From Streptomyces sp. JHA26 (lineage in GTDB: Bacteria; Actinomycetota; Actinomycetes; Streptomycetales; Streptomycetaceae): a stretch of 64,000 nucleotides of DNA. Shown here one piece after another: positions 52,689 to 62,027 of this stretch. The notes below the pieces were generated by a model. It saw only the letters and a list, made by a program, of their open reading frames with translations. It did no database searches and was not told where the DNA came from. The position numbers were made by a program, and so were the translations under genes. How positions within the stretch are numbered: position 1 is the first letter of the stretch; every line of letters begins with the position of its first letter. The stretch covers positions 1-64,000 of the forward strand of contig NZ_BDJC01000035.1 of the NCBI RefSeq assembly GCF_002005565.1. The letters run 5' to 3'.

Positions 52689-53612
52689 ATGACCACGACA
52701 AGTACTCCCTACAAGACCGCCTCGGGCCCGGTCCACGCGGCTCCGTCCCCCGCCTCCGGCGGCAAGGGCCGCCGCCTCAGGATCGGCGCCGGCCAGCAGC
52801 TCAAGGGCGGCCCCTTCACCTACCTCGCGCTGATCGTCGTCGGCCTGGGATCCGTCTTCCCGCTGTACTGGACGCTGGTGGCGGCCTCGCACGACCAGCA
52901 GAGGGTCCTCGACGACCCGCCGCCGTTCATCCCGGGCGGCAGGCTGTTCAGCAACCTCGAAGCGGCCTGGGAACAGGCCAACCTCGGCAAGGCCATCGTC
53001 AACAGCGTCATCGTGGCCGGCTCCATCACCGTGGCCACGCTGTTCTTCTGCACCCTGGCCGGCTACGCCTTCGCCAAGATGCGCTTCCGCGGCCGGAACG
53101 TGCTGATGACCGCGGTCATCGCCACGCTCACCATCCCGCCGCAGCTCAGCGTCGTCCCGCTGTTCATGATGATGTCGGACATCGGCTGGGGCGGAAAGCT
53201 GGAGTCGGTGATCTTCCCGACCCTGGTCGGCGCCTTCGGTGTCTTCTTCATGCGCCAGTACCTCATCGAGGCCCTGCCGTACGAGCTCATCGAGGCGGCC
53301 AAGGTGGACGGGGCGAACAACCTCCGCATCGTGTGGAGCGTCGTCCTGCCCGCCGCCCGGCCCGCGATGATGGTGCTCGGCATGCTCACCTTCGTCCAGG
53401 CCTGGAACGACTTCTTCTGGCCGTTCCTCGCCCTGAACCAGGAGAACCCCACCATCCAGGTCGCGCTCGGCCAGCTCAGCGCCTCCTACACCCCCGACCA
53501 GAGCATCGTCATGGCCGGAGCGCTGATCAGCACCCTGCCGCTGCTCGTGGTCTTCGTCGTCTTCGGCAAGCAGATCGTCGGCGGCATCATGGCGGGCGCC
53601 GTCAAGGGCTGA
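52689..53612 (+). CDS. cebG: CebG, sugar ABC transporter permease
   Basis: A 307-aa MalG-type permease with six membrane spans. The EAA loop is EAAKVDGANNLRIVWSVVLP, and QAWNDFFWPFLAL is typical of the family. GGGAG precedes the ATG. It is the last transporter gene before bglC. Confidence 0.9.
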   Translation: MTTTSTPYKTASGPVHAAPSPASGGKGRRLRIGAGQQLKGGPFTYLALIVVGLGSVFPLYWTLVAASHDQQRVLDDPPPFIPGGRLFSNLEAAWEQANLGKAIVNSVIVAGSITVATLFFCTLAGYAFAKMRFRGRNVLMTAVIATLTIPPQLSVVPLFMMMSDIGWGGKLESVIFPTLVGAFGVFFMRQYLIEALPYELIEAAKVDGANNLRIVWSVVLPAARPAMMVLGMLTFVQAWNDFFWPFLALNQENPTIQVALGQLSASYTPDQSIVMAGALISTLPLLVVFVVFGKQIVGGIMAGAVKG

Positions 53613-53752
53613 CCCGGACACACCCCCTCCTGCCCGCCGACAGGGCCCGGCCCGCACCCGGGCCCTGCCGGCCGGGGGCGCCCACCCCCGCGCCCCACCC
53701 CGCCTTCCCCGCACCGCCGGGCCCCACCGTCCGGCCCCCTCCTCACGCCATT

Positions 53753-53766
53753 TGGGAGCGTTCTCA
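53753..53766. promoter_or_regulatory. CebR-like box overlapping the bglC ribosome binding site
   Basis: TGGGAGCGTTCTCA agrees with the perfect CebR box at 12 of 14 positions and ends 2 bases before the bglC ATG. Its GGGAG is also the Shine-Dalgarno sequence. This is the same layout as at the other GH1 gene. Confidence 0.68.
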
Positions 53767-53768
53767 CC

Positions 53769-55217
53769 ATGACCGCCGTACGACCCGAGACCCCCGTCCG
53801 CCCGGCCGCCGGCACCTCCTTCCCGACGGGCTTCGTCTGGGGCGCCGCCACCGCCGCCTACCAGGTCGAGGGCGCCGCCGCCGAGGACGGCCGCACGCCC
53901 TCCATCTGGGACACCTTCAGCCACACCCCCGGCAAGGTCCGCAACGGTGACACCGGGGACATCGCCGCCGACCACTACCACCGCTACCGCGACGACGTGG
54001 CGCTGATGAAGGACCTCGGCCTGAAGGCGTACCGCTTCTCCGTCTCCTGGTCCCGGGTGCAGCCCACCGGCCGCGGCCCCGCCGTCGAGCGCGGCCTGGA
54101 CTTCTACCGCCGCCTCACCGACGAACTCCTCGAGGCCGGCATCACCCCCGTCGCCACCCTCTACCACTGGGACCTGCCCCAGGAGCTGGAGGACGCCGGC
54201 GGCTGGCCGCACCGCGACACCGCCGACCGCTTCGCCGAGTACGCCGCCCTCACGGCCCGCGCCCTCGGCGACCGCGTCGGCGTGTGGACCACCCTCAACG
54301 AGCCCTGGTGCAGCGCCTTCCTCGGCTACGGCTCCGGCGTGCACGCCCCCGGCCGCACCGACCCGGCCGCGACCCTGCGCGCCGCCCACCACCTCAACCT
54401 CGCCCACGGCAAGGCGGTCGGCGCCCTGCGCGCGGCCCTGCCGTCGACCGCGCAGACCTCCATCACCCTCAACCTGCACCAGGTGCGCCCCCTCACCGAC
54501 GCCCCCGAGGACGTCGAGGCGGCCCGCCGCATCGACGCGGTCGGCAACCGGATCTTCACCGGCCCCCTCCTCGACGGCGCCTACCCCGAGGACCTGCTCG
54601 CCGACACCGCGCACCTCGTCGACTGGAACGACCTGGTGAAGGACGGCGACCTGGCGGAGATCTCCCGCCCGATCGACGTGCTCGGCGTCAACTACTACTC
54701 GCCGACCGTGGTCTCCCGGCCCGCCGACGGCGCGGCCACCACGAAGAACGACGGCCACGGCGCCAGCGACCACTCGCCGTGGACCGGCTCCGAGGACGTC
54801 GCCTTCCACCTCGCCAACGACGACGTCACCGCGATGAACTGGGCCATCGACGCGAACGGCCTGCACACCCTCCTCACGGACCTGGCGAAGTCCCACCCCG
54901 GCCTGCCGCTGATGGTCACCGAGAACGGCGCCGCCTTCGACGACTACGTCTCCCCCGAGGGCCGGGTGAACGACCCGCAGCGCATCGCCTACCTCCGGTC
55001 CCACCTGGACGCCGTCAGCCGGGCCGTCGCCGACGGCGCGGACGTCCGCGGCTACTTCCTGTGGTCCCTGCTGGACAACTTCGAGTGGTCCTACGGCTAC
55101 TCGAAGCGCTTCGGCGCCGTCTACGTCGACTACGCCACCCAGCGCCGCATCCCCAAGGCGAGCGCCCACTGGTACGCCGACGTGATCCGGCACAACGCGC
55201 TGCCCGCCTCCGACTGA
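53769..55217 (+). CDS. bglC: BglC, GH1 beta-glucosidase
   Basis: A 482-aa cytoplasmic enzyme. The acid/base is Glu178 in TTLNEPW and the nucleophile Glu385 in MVTENGAAF. It splits cellobiose and cellotriose imported by CebEFG into glucose and lowers the CebR inducer level. In S. scabies BglC also links cello-oligosaccharide sensing to virulence. A 156-base gap with its own CebR box separates it from cebG, so it can be expressed separately. Confidence 0.92.
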   Translation: MTAVRPETPVRPAAGTSFPTGFVWGAATAAYQVEGAAAEDGRTPSIWDTFSHTPGKVRNGDTGDIAADHYHRYRDDVALMKDLGLKAYRFSVSWSRVQPTGRGPAVERGLDFYRRLTDELLEAGITPVATLYHWDLPQELEDAGGWPHRDTADRFAEYAALTARALGDRVGVWTTLNEPWCSAFLGYGSGVHAPGRTDPAATLRAAHHLNLAHGKAVGALRAALPSTAQTSITLNLHQVRPLTDAPEDVEAARRIDAVGNRIFTGPLLDGAYPEDLLADTAHLVDWNDLVKDGDLAEISRPIDVLGVNYYSPTVVSRPADGAATTKNDGHGASDHSPWTGSEDVAFHLANDDVTAMNWAIDANGLHTLLTDLAKSHPGLPLMVTENGAAFDDYVSPEGRVNDPQRIAYLRSHLDAVSRAVADGADVRGYFLWSLLDNFEWSYGYSKRFGAVYVDYATQRRIPKASAHWYADVIRHNALPASD

Positions 55218-55236
55218 GGCACCCTCACCCGCGCGT

Positions 55237-55273
55237 CGCGAGGGCGTGACCGGTCACCGGTCGCGCCCTCGCG
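55237..55273. terminator. Hairpin after bglC
   Basis: Ten-base arms (55237-55246 and 55264-55273) enclose GACCGGTCACCGGTC, which is itself self-complementary. Confidence 0.6.
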
Positions 55274-55392
55274 GTCCCTTCCGGCGCGGAGGGGGGAATT
55301 CCGCCGTCTCCGAGGCACGATGGGGGGCGGAGGGGCACGGACCGGGGCTGTTAGATTCCTGGCCGGACAGCTGCGAGGGAAGGGCGACGACC

Positions 55393-56448
55393 ATGACGGT
55401 CAACGGTGGGCGGAGCCGGGGCGTCAGACGCCCGACCCTCGAGGAGGTGGCCGCCCGGGCCGGCGTAGGCCGCGGCACGGTCTCCCGGGTGATCAACGGC
55501 TCGCCCCGGGTCAGCGACACGACGCGGGCGGCCGTCGAGGCGGCCGTCGCGGAACTCGGCTACGTCCCGAACACCGCCGCCCGCGCGCTCGCGGCCAACC
55601 GCACCGACGCGATCGCCCTGGTCGTCCCGGAGCCGGAGACCCGGTTCTTCGCCGAGCCCTACTTCTCGGACATGCTGCGCGGCGTCGGCGCGGAGATCAC
55701 CGACACCGAGATGCAGCTGCTGCTGATCTTCGCGGGCAGCGACCGGGAACGGCAGCGGCTCGCCCAGTACCTGGCCGCGCACCGGGTGGACGGCGTCCTG
55801 CTGGTCTCGGTGCACGCCGACGACCCGCTGCCGGACATGCTGACCCAGCTGGAGATCCCCGCGGTGATCAGCGGCCCGCGCTCCGCGGCGGAGACGCTGG
55901 CCTCGGTGGACTCCGACAACTACGGCGGCGCCCGCTCGGCCGTCCAGCACCTGATGTCCCGGGGCCGCGGCCGCATCGCCCACATCACCGGCCACCTCGA
56001 CGTCTACGGCGCCCAGCGGCGCGCCGACGGCTACCGCGACGCCCTGCGCGACGGGGGGCTCGGCGCCGCCGAGGAGCTGATCGAGCCGGGGGACTTCACC
56101 GAGGAGGGCGGCCGGCGCGCGATGACGGAGCTGCTGCGCCGCTGCCCGGACCTGGACGCCGTCTTCGCCGCCTCGGACGTCACCGCGGCCGGTGCCCGCC
56201 AGGCCCTGCGGGAGGCGGGCCGGCGCATCCCGGACGACGTGGCGCTGGTCGGCTACGACGACTCGGCCATCGCCCGCCACCTGGATCCGCCGCTGACCAG
56301 CGTCCGGCAGCCCATCGAGGAGATGGGCCGCGCGATGATCGACCTGCTGCTGGCCGAGATCGCGGACCGCCGTCCGGCGGGGGCGCGGGGACGGGAGCGG
56401 CACCAGGTGGTGCTGGCGACGGAGCTGGTGGAGCGCGCGTCGTCGTGA
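55393..56448 (+). CDS. Second LacI-family regulator, CebR paralogue
   Basis: A 351-aa LacI/GalR protein. The HTH reads TLEEVAARAGVGRGTVSRVI, matching the CebR helix except at two early positions, so it may bind the same 14-bp box. The effector domain is diverged (ALVVPEPETRFFAEPYF against CebR's DAQTRLFSEPYF), suggesting a different inducer. It lies downstream of bglC and is separated by a hairpin. The ATG at 55393 follows GAGGGAAGG at a slightly long distance. The longer frame to 55246 lacks an RBS. Confidence 0.85.
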   Translation: MTVNGGRSRGVRRPTLEEVAARAGVGRGTVSRVINGSPRVSDTTRAAVEAAVAELGYVPNTAARALAANRTDAIALVVPEPETRFFAEPYFSDMLRGVGAEITDTEMQLLLIFAGSDRERQRLAQYLAAHRVDGVLLVSVHADDPLPDMLTQLEIPAVISGPRSAAETLASVDSDNYGGARSAVQHLMSRGRGRIAHITGHLDVYGAQRRADGYRDALRDGGLGAAEELIEPGDFTEEGGRRAMTELLRRCPDLDAVFAASDVTAAGARQALREAGRRIPDDVALVGYDDSAIARHLDPPLTSVRQPIEEMGRAMIDLLLAEIADRRPAGARGRERHQVVLATELVERASS

Positions 56449-56494
56449 ACGGGGGCGGCGCCGGTCCGCCCTCGCGCTCCGCGCCGCTCAACGC

Positions 56495-56534
56495 GATCAG
56501 CCGGTGACCTTCTTCCGAAGGTCACCGGCTGATC
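56495..56534. terminator. Bidirectional terminator between LacI gene and tRNA-His
   Basis: Seventeen-base perfect arms (56495-56511 and 56518-56534) enclose a CTTCCG loop. It serves the regulator and the minus-strand tRNA. Confidence 0.8.
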
Positions 56535-56540
56535 ACTCAG

Positions 56541-56614
56541 GGTGAGTGACGGGACTTGAACCCGCGGCATCCTGGACCACAACCAGGTGCTCTACCAGCT
56601 GAGCTACACCCACC
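56541..56614 (-). tRNA. tRNA-His (anticodon GTG)
   Basis: The cloverleaf on the minus strand has an acceptor GTGGGTG paired with CACTCAC and an extra 5' G opposite C73, the histidine identity element. The anticodon loop is TTGTGGT. CCA is not encoded. Confidence 0.94.
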
Positions 56615-56748
56615 ATGGCCGGTAGTCGGAACCTCTTGCGGGGCTCCCCGACCGGCTGAGAAAAAGTGTACAGGGTCCGAAGGGGTGCTCGCGCACGCCT
56701 TTCGCGACGCCCCGGGCGGCCTCCCCGACGGCGTCCTCGTCGGCCTCC

Positions 56749-57351
56749 CTACGGGGCGGACACGACGTGCTTCGCGGCGATCGCCTTCGCGGTGTCGGAG
56801 TCGGGGCCCGGCTGCGGCACGAAGACGGCCTCCCGGTAGTAGCGCAGCTCGGCGATGGACTCGCGGATGTCGGCGAGGGCGCGGTGGTTGCCGTTCTTCT
56901 CGGGACTGTTGAAGTAGGCCCGCGGGTACCAGCGCCGGGCCAGCTCCTTGATCGAGGAGACGTCCACGATCCGGTAGTGGAGGTAGTCCTCCAGCGTCGG
57001 CATGTCCCGCAGCAGGAAGCCCCGGTCGGTGCCGACCGAGTTGCCGCACAGGGGGGCCCTGCCGGGCTCCTTCACGTGCTCCCGCACGTACGCCAGGACC
57101 TGTGCCTCGGCGTCCGCCAGCGTCGTGCCGCCGTCGAGCTCGGCGAGCAGGCCGGACGCGGTGTGCATCTCGCGCACCACCTCCGGCATCGTCTCCAGGG
57201 CCCGCTCCGGCGGACGGATGACGATGTCGACGCCCTCGCCCAGGATGTTCAGCTCGGAGTCGGTGACGAGGGCGGCCACCTCGATGAGCGCGTCGTCGGA
57301 CAGCGAGAGGCCGGTCATCTCGCAGTCGATCCACACCATGCGATCGTTCAT
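56749..57351 (-). CDS. orn: Oligoribonuclease (Orn/OrnA)
   Basis: A 200-aa 3'-5' exoribonuclease that degrades di- and oligonucleotides, including pGpG from c-di-GMP breakdown. The DEDDh residues appear in WIDCEMTGL, GNSVGTDRGF, YRIVDVSS and NHRALADI. It lies downstream of adpA on the same strand, as in other streptomycetes, where loss of ornA impairs growth and development. A 13-bp hairpin separates it from adpA. The ATG RBS is weak. Confidence 0.95.
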   Translation of the reverse strand: MNDRMVWIDCEMTGLSLSDDALIEVAALVTDSELNILGEGVDIVIRPPERALETMPEVVREMHTASGLLAELDGGTTLADAEAQVLAYVREHVKEPGRAPLCGNSVGTDRGFLLRDMPTLEDYLHYRIVDVSSIKELARRWYPRAYFNSPEKNGNHRALADIRESIAELRYYREAVFVPQPGPDSDTAKAIAAKHVVSAP

Positions 57352-57467
57352 GCGGCCACTGTACGGGTGGGCGCCTGTTTCCCGGGCCCCCGGTGTCGGG
57401 GCCGGCCTCGCCGGGAGCTGCCGCCCCCGGAACCCCGCTTCGGCCCTGAACGGGCCTCGTCCTCGAA

Positions 57468-57498
57468 CGCCGGACGGGCCGGAGCGGCCCGTCCGGCG
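57468..57498. terminator. Hairpin between adpA and ornA
   Basis: Perfect 13-bp arms (57468-57480 and 57486-57498) around a 5-base loop. The hairpin may lower readthrough into ornA or stabilise adpA mRNA. Confidence 0.7.
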
Positions 57499-57523
57499 GT
57501 CAGGGCGTCGCCGTCGCCTCAGC

Positions 57524-58723
57524 TCACGGGGCGCTGCGCTGCCCCGGCAGGCTCGCCGCGCCGGCCGGGACCGGGGTGCGGCGGGCCTGGAACGGGACCT
57601 GGCTCTCCGCGGGCACGGCGGCCGGCTGCTGGCCGCCCTCGTGCGGGGCGGGCGGCCGGGACGCTCCCGCGGCACCGCCCTCCGCGTCCGCCGGCCGGTC
57701 GCCCTGCGGGCGGCGGGCCCGGTAGGCGGCCCGGTAGGCGGCCGGGGACGAACCCAGCTGGCGGCGGAAGTGACCGCGCAGCGCCACCGGCGAACGGAAG
57801 CCGCAGCGGCCCGCGACCTCGTCCACCGAGTAGTCGGACGTCTCCAGCAGCCGCTGCGCCTGGAGCACCCGCTGCGTGATCAGCCACTGCAGCGGCGCGC
57901 TGCCGGTCAGCGAGCGGAAGCGGCGGTCGAAGGTGCGCCGGCTCATGTACGCGCGGGCCGCCAGCGTCTCCACGTCGAACTGCTCGTGGAGGTGCTCCAG
58001 CGCCCAGGCGACGACCTCGGCGAGCGGGTCGGCGCCGATCTCCTCCGGTAAAGACCGGTCGAGGTAGCGCTCCTGGCCGCCGCTGCGGCGCGGGGGGACC
58101 ACCAGGCGGCGGGCCAGCGCGCCGGCCGCCTCGCTGCCGTGGTCCGTGCGCACGATGTGCAGGCACAGGTCGATGCCCGCCGCGGTGCCCGCCGACGTCA
58201 GGACGTCGCCGTCGTCCACGAACAGCTCGCGCGGGTCGACGTGCACCGACGGGTAGCGCTTGGCCAGCGTCGGCGCGTACATCCAGTGGGTGGTGGCGGG
58301 GCGGCCGTCCAGCAGGCCCGCCGCCGCCAGGACGAAGGCGCCGGTGCACAGCCCGACGATGCGGGCGCCTTCCTCGTGGGCCCGGCGCAGGGCGTCGAGC
58401 GCCTCCTCCGGCGGTGGAGAGGTGATCGACCGCCAGGCCGGCACGACGACCGTGCCGGCCCGCGAGATCGCCTCCAGGCCCTGTGGCGCGGTGAGTTCGA
58501 GGCCCCCTGTGGTCCGCAGGGGGCCCTCCTCGCCGGCGCACACCAGTAGTCGGTAGCGCGGTACGCCGGCGTCCTGGCGGTCGATCCCGAACACCGACAG
58601 CGGTATGGAACTCTCGAAGATGGGACCGCCGCTGAACAGCAGTACCGCGACGATCTCCTTGCGGCGTCGCCCGGAGAGCTTCCGGGCCGCGGCTTCCGGT
58701 GCGGCAGTGGAGTCGTGGCTCAT
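57524..58723 (-). CDS. adpA: AdpA (BldH), central developmental regulator
   Basis: A 399-aa AraC-family activator. A DJ-1/PfpI-like domain (about 25-210) includes GLCTGAFVLAAAGLLDGR. A double-HTH AraC domain (about 235-330) contains LAARAYMSRRTFDRRF and EVAGRCGFRSPVALRGHFRR. The tail is Pro/Ala-rich. Codon 225 is the rare leucine codon TTA, in the linker just before the AraC domain, so full-length protein needs bldA tRNA. AdpA controls hundreds of morphological and secondary-metabolism genes. AdpA-type sites lie in the long upstream region. Confidence 0.95.
   Translation of the reverse strand: MSHDSTAAPEAAARKLSGRRRKEIVAVLLFSGGPIFESSIPLSVFGIDRQDAGVPRYRLLVCAGEEGPLRTTGGLELTAPQGLEAISRAGTVVVPAWRSITSPPPEEALDALRRAHEEGARIVGLCTGAFVLAAAGLLDGRPATTHWMYAPTLAKRYPSVHVDPRELFVDDGDVLTSAGTAAGIDLCLHIVRTDHGSEAAGALARRLVVPPRRSGGQERYLDRSLPEEIGADPLAEVVAWALEHLHEQFDVETLAARAYMSRRTFDRRFRSLTGSAPLQWLITQRVLQAQRLLETSDYSVDEVAGRCGFRSPVALRGHFRRQLGSSPAAYRAAYRARRPQGDRPADAEGGAAGASRPPAPHEGGQQPAAVPAESQVPFQARRTPVPAGAASLPGQRSAP
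58049..58051 (-). other. adpA: Rare TTA (leucine) codon in adpA
   Basis: Codon 225 of adpA reads TTA in the context DRSLPEE. TTA is read only by the bldA tRNA in Streptomyces, and its position between the two domains of AdpA is conserved in the genus. Confidence 0.93.
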
Positions 58724-59538
58724 CCCGCTAAGCCCCCCTCGGTGGTCGCGGCGCCCTCAACCTTTCGGGTCTGTCGCTCCAACACGTTTCCCCTCGGTCC
58801 TGCACGAGTCCCCCGCCGTAGACAGTCAAGATCGAATCTACTGCGTCCTGTCGTACCGAGGTGGCCGGTTCGGCACTTGGGACATTGTCGACATGGCAAC
58901 TTGGCGTGAAGCAGTCGATCACGAAGCGTCGCACTCCTGGGCGCCACAGGGAAGTGCGCCTTGTGGCAGTGGCCAATCCCCGTAGGGTGCGCGGGGCCCC
59001 GGAGACCCTGTCCGTGCAGGTGGAACGGGGGATGGAGGGTGGTTCGGACAGGGGGAGGAACCCCTGTGGAAGTTGGCTGAAAAGAAGCGGAGTGGGGCGC
59101 GGAAACCGGTCAACCGACCGGTGTGTTTTCCGCAGCCGGTCTACGCCCCCGCACCCGCCCCGGCGGCGGCCCGCGCCGCGCTCCCACCGGCGCGACAGCA
59201 GCCGGCGGACGCCGGTGCGGTGCGGACACGGACGCGCCCCGGAGCCGGCCCACGGTGATCAACGCCCGTCCGGCCCTCCGGTCACGCCGGGCCGCGGCCG
59301 GGAACGGACAGTTGAATCCCGTGCAAACCGCCTGTACAGCGCAGCAACCATTGCGTTACGGGCGTCCCCTCAGGCATGCTCCGGGGAACCCGTGGCGGAC
59401 GTGCGCGGGATCTGGGCGAAGGAGGCGTGGCGCCGTACCCTTGGGGGTATGGGGTTGGGAAGACGATTCCCGGACACAGCACCGCTCCGCCGCACACTGT
59501 TGGCCCCCCCCATAGAGGATACAAACGCCGAGACAGTC
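58724..59538. other. adpA: 815-base adpA upstream control region
   Basis: No credible gene is seen here; open frames are Arg/Pro-rich and lack RBSs. The GC content drops near 58800-58930, where the AdpA-type sites lie. The unusually long 5' region agrees with the complex control of adpA in other species. Confidence 0.65.
58862..58871. promoter_or_regulatory. adpA: AdpA-binding-site match upstream of adpA
   Basis: TGGCCGGTTC fits the AdpA consensus TGGCSNGWWY at all positions, 139 bases before the adpA ATG. A near match, TGGCGTGAAG, lies at 58902-58911. These could mediate autoregulation. Confidence 0.55.
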
Positions 59539-60066
59539 ATGGCCGCTCACGAATTCTTCGAACCCGCGGACCGCAAGCGGCCCGTCGCCGAACCGACGGC
59601 GGCCGAGCCCCTGGCGGCGGAAGAGCCACGCCGGTCGTGCGATCCGGCCTTCAAGCACGGGGTCGTCGTGGGCTTCGACGGCTCCACCTCCAGCGAGCGC
59701 GCCCTCGCGTACGCCATCGGCATGGCGCGGCGGCACGGCGCGGGCCTGGTCATCGTGCACGTCGCCAACCGGCTGCCGACCACGGTGTGGGCGGGCTGCG
59801 AACCCCCCGTCTTCGTCGACGTGCCGGACCACCGCACCGAGGTGCTGGGCCTGGAGCTGGCGTGCGCGGACTACCTGACCGAGGTGCCCTGGATCCTGGT
59901 CGAGCGCGGCGGCGACATCTGCCACGAACTCGAGGAGGTGGGACGGGAGTACGAGGCGGACGCGATCGTCGTCGGCTCCAGTCACGGCCTCGTGGGCCGG
60001 CTCTTCGGCTCCGTCGCGGGCCGCCTCGCCAAGCGGGCGCAGCGGCCCGTGGTGGTCATCCCCTGA
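59539..60066 (+). CDS. Universal stress protein (UspA family)
   Basis: A 175-aa Usp. A 40-residue acidic N-terminal extension precedes the domain GVVVGFDGSTSSERALAYAI. The ATP-binding motif is VGSSHGLVGRLFGSVAGRLA (G-2x-G-9x-G-S). It is divergent from adpA. The start is uncertain: the ATG at 59539 has a poor RBS and the frame is open further upstream. Confidence 0.83.
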   Translation: MAAHEFFEPADRKRPVAEPTAAEPLAAEEPRRSCDPAFKHGVVVGFDGSTSSERALAYAIGMARRHGAGLVIVHVANRLPTTVWAGCEPPVFVDVPDHRTEVLGLELACADYLTEVPWILVERGGDICHELEEVGREYEADAIVVGSSHGLVGRLFGSVAGRLAKRAQRPVVVIP

Positions 60067-60120
60067 CGAGCCGACGCCCCGGCGGCCCGGCGCCCCGGCT
60101 CCCTGAACACCCGAGACGTC

Positions 60121-60154
60121 CGACGGCCCCGCACGCACGCGTGCGGGGCCGTCG
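60121..60154. terminator. Bidirectional terminator between usp and glmS
   Basis: Sixteen-base arms (60121-60136 and 60139-60154) are perfectly complementary between convergent genes. Confidence 0.8.
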
Positions 60155-60171
60155 GACGTTGTGCCGGTGTG

Positions 60172-61989
60172 CTACTCCACCGTGACCGACTTGGCCAGGT
60201 TGCGCGGCTTGTCGATGTCCCGGCCCAGGGCCAGGGCCGTGTGGTAGGCGAGGAGCTGGAGCGGGATGCCCATGAGGATCGGGTCGAGCTCGTCCTCGTT
60301 CTTCGGGACGACGATCGTGTGGTCGGCCTTCTCCTGCTCCTGGTGGGCGACGGCGAGGATCTGGCCGCTGCGGGCCTTGATCTCCTCCATGGCCGCGCGG
60401 TTCTTCTCCAGCAGGTCGTCGTCCGGCACGATCGCGACCGTCGGCAGCGCCGGCTCGATCAGGGCGAGCGGGCCGTGCTTCAGCTCGGAGGCCGGGTAGG
60501 CCTCGGCGTGGATGTAGGAGACCTCCTTGAGCTTCAGGGAGGCCTCGCGGGCGACCGGGTAGCCCCGCACGCGGCCGATGAAGAGCATCGAGCGGGCGTC
60601 GGCGTACTGCGCGGCCAGCTTCTTGATGTCCTCCTCCTGCTCCAGCATCTCGGAGATCTGCGCGGGCAGCTTGCGCAGGCCCTCGATGATCCGCTTGCCG
60701 TCGCGCACGGACAGGTCGCGGGTGCGGCCCAGGTGCAGGGCGAGCAGCGCGAAGGCGACGCAGGTGTTGGTGAAGCACTTGGTGGACACGACGCACACCT
60801 CGGGGCCGGCGTGCACGTACATGCCGCCGTCGGCCTCGCGGGCGATCGCCGAACCGACCACGTTGACGACGCCGAGGACCCGGGCGCCCTTGCGCTTGAG
60901 CTCCTGCACGGCGGCCAGCACGTCGTACGTCTCACCGGACTGGGAGACGGCGATGTAGAGGGTGTCGGGGTCGACGACCGCGTTGCGGTAGCGGAACTCG
61001 GAGGCCGGCTCGGCGTCCGCAGGGATGCGGGCCAGCTCCTCGATCATCTGGGCGCCGATCTGACCCGCGTGGTACGAGGTGCCGCAGCCGAGGATCTTCA
61101 CGCGGCGCACGGCGCGCGCGTCGCGGGCGTCCAGGTTGAGGCCGCCCAGGTGCACGGTGGAGAAGCGGTCGTCGATCCGGCCGCGCAGCACGCGGTCCAC
61201 GGCCTCGGCCTGCTCGTGGATCTCCTTGTGCATGTAGGTGTCGTGGCCGCCCATGTCGTAGGAGGCGGCCTCCCACTCCACGGTGGTCGGCTCGGACGTG
61301 GTCCGGGTGCCCTCGGTGGTGTAGGTGCGGAAGTCGTCGGCCTTGAGGGTGGCCATCTCGCCGTCGTCGAGGGTGACTATCTGCCGGGTGTGGGCGACCA
61401 GCGCGGCGATGTCGGAGGCGACGAACATCTCCTTCTCGCCGATGCCGAGGACGACCGGCGAGCCGTTGCGGGCGACGACGATGCGCTCGGGGAAGTCGGC
61501 GTGCATCACGGCGATGCCGTACGTGCCCTCGATCACCCGGAGGGTCTCGCGGACCTTGTCCTCCAGCTTCTCCGCCTCGGAACGGGCGATGAGGTGGACG
61601 AGGACCTCGGTGTCGGTCTCGGAGAGGAACTCGACACCGTCCGCCTCCAGCTTGCGGCGCAGGTCGGCGGCGTTGTCGATGATGCCGTTGTGCACCACGG
61701 CGACCTTGTGGTCGGCCGACATGTGCGGGTGAGCGTTCACGTCGGAGGGGGCGCCGTGGGTGGCCCAGCGGGTGTGGGCGATGCCGGTGGTGCCCTTGAA
61801 GCGCGCCGGGACCTTGGCCTCCAGGTCGCGGACGCGGCCCTTGGCCTTGACCATCTTCAGGCCGGCCGCCTTCGGGGACGTGACGACGATGCCCGCCGAG
61901 TCGTAGCCGCGGTACTCCAGGCGCTGGAGGCCCTCGAGCAGCAGGGGCGCGACGTCACGCTTGCCGATGTATCCGACGATTCCGCACAT
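60172..61989 (-). CDS. glmS: Glutamine-fructose-6-phosphate aminotransferase (isomerising)
   Basis: A 605-aa enzyme that makes glucosamine-6-phosphate, the first precursor of peptidoglycan and chitin-type amino sugars. Cys2 (MCGIVGYIG) is the glutaminase nucleophile, with THGAPSDVNAHPH and HNGIIDN in that domain. Two SIS domains follow (GCGTSYHAGQI and SQSGETYDVLAA). The C-terminus ends KPRNLAKSVTVE. GAGGAA precedes the ATG. The small gene upstream is 38 bases away and probably cotranscribed. I see no glmS ribozyme. Confidence 0.95.
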   Translation of the reverse strand: MCGIVGYIGKRDVAPLLLEGLQRLEYRGYDSAGIVVTSPKAAGLKMVKAKGRVRDLEAKVPARFKGTTGIAHTRWATHGAPSDVNAHPHMSADHKVAVVHNGIIDNAADLRRKLEADGVEFLSETDTEVLVHLIARSEAEKLEDKVRETLRVIEGTYGIAVMHADFPERIVVARNGSPVVLGIGEKEMFVASDIAALVAHTRQIVTLDDGEMATLKADDFRTYTTEGTRTTSEPTTVEWEAASYDMGGHDTYMHKEIHEQAEAVDRVLRGRIDDRFSTVHLGGLNLDARDARAVRRVKILGCGTSYHAGQIGAQMIEELARIPADAEPASEFRYRNAVVDPDTLYIAVSQSGETYDVLAAVQELKRKGARVLGVVNVVGSAIAREADGGMYVHAGPEVCVVSTKCFTNTCVAFALLALHLGRTRDLSVRDGKRIIEGLRKLPAQISEMLEQEEDIKKLAAQYADARSMLFIGRVRGYPVAREASLKLKEVSYIHAEAYPASELKHGPLALIEPALPTVAIVPDDDLLEKNRAAMEEIKARSGQILAVAHQEQEKADHTIVVPKNEDELDPILMGIPLQLLAYHTALALGRDIDKPRNLAKSVTVE

Positions 61990-62027
61990 ATACCGTATTC
62001 CTCGCAGGTCTCGTGTCCGGCGGCCGG

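Noticed and set aside
58861..59538. Small genes in the adpA upstream region, for example 59123-59515
   Set aside because: The frames are short and Arg/Pro-rich with no RBS or conserved motif. The region is better read as regulatory DNA.
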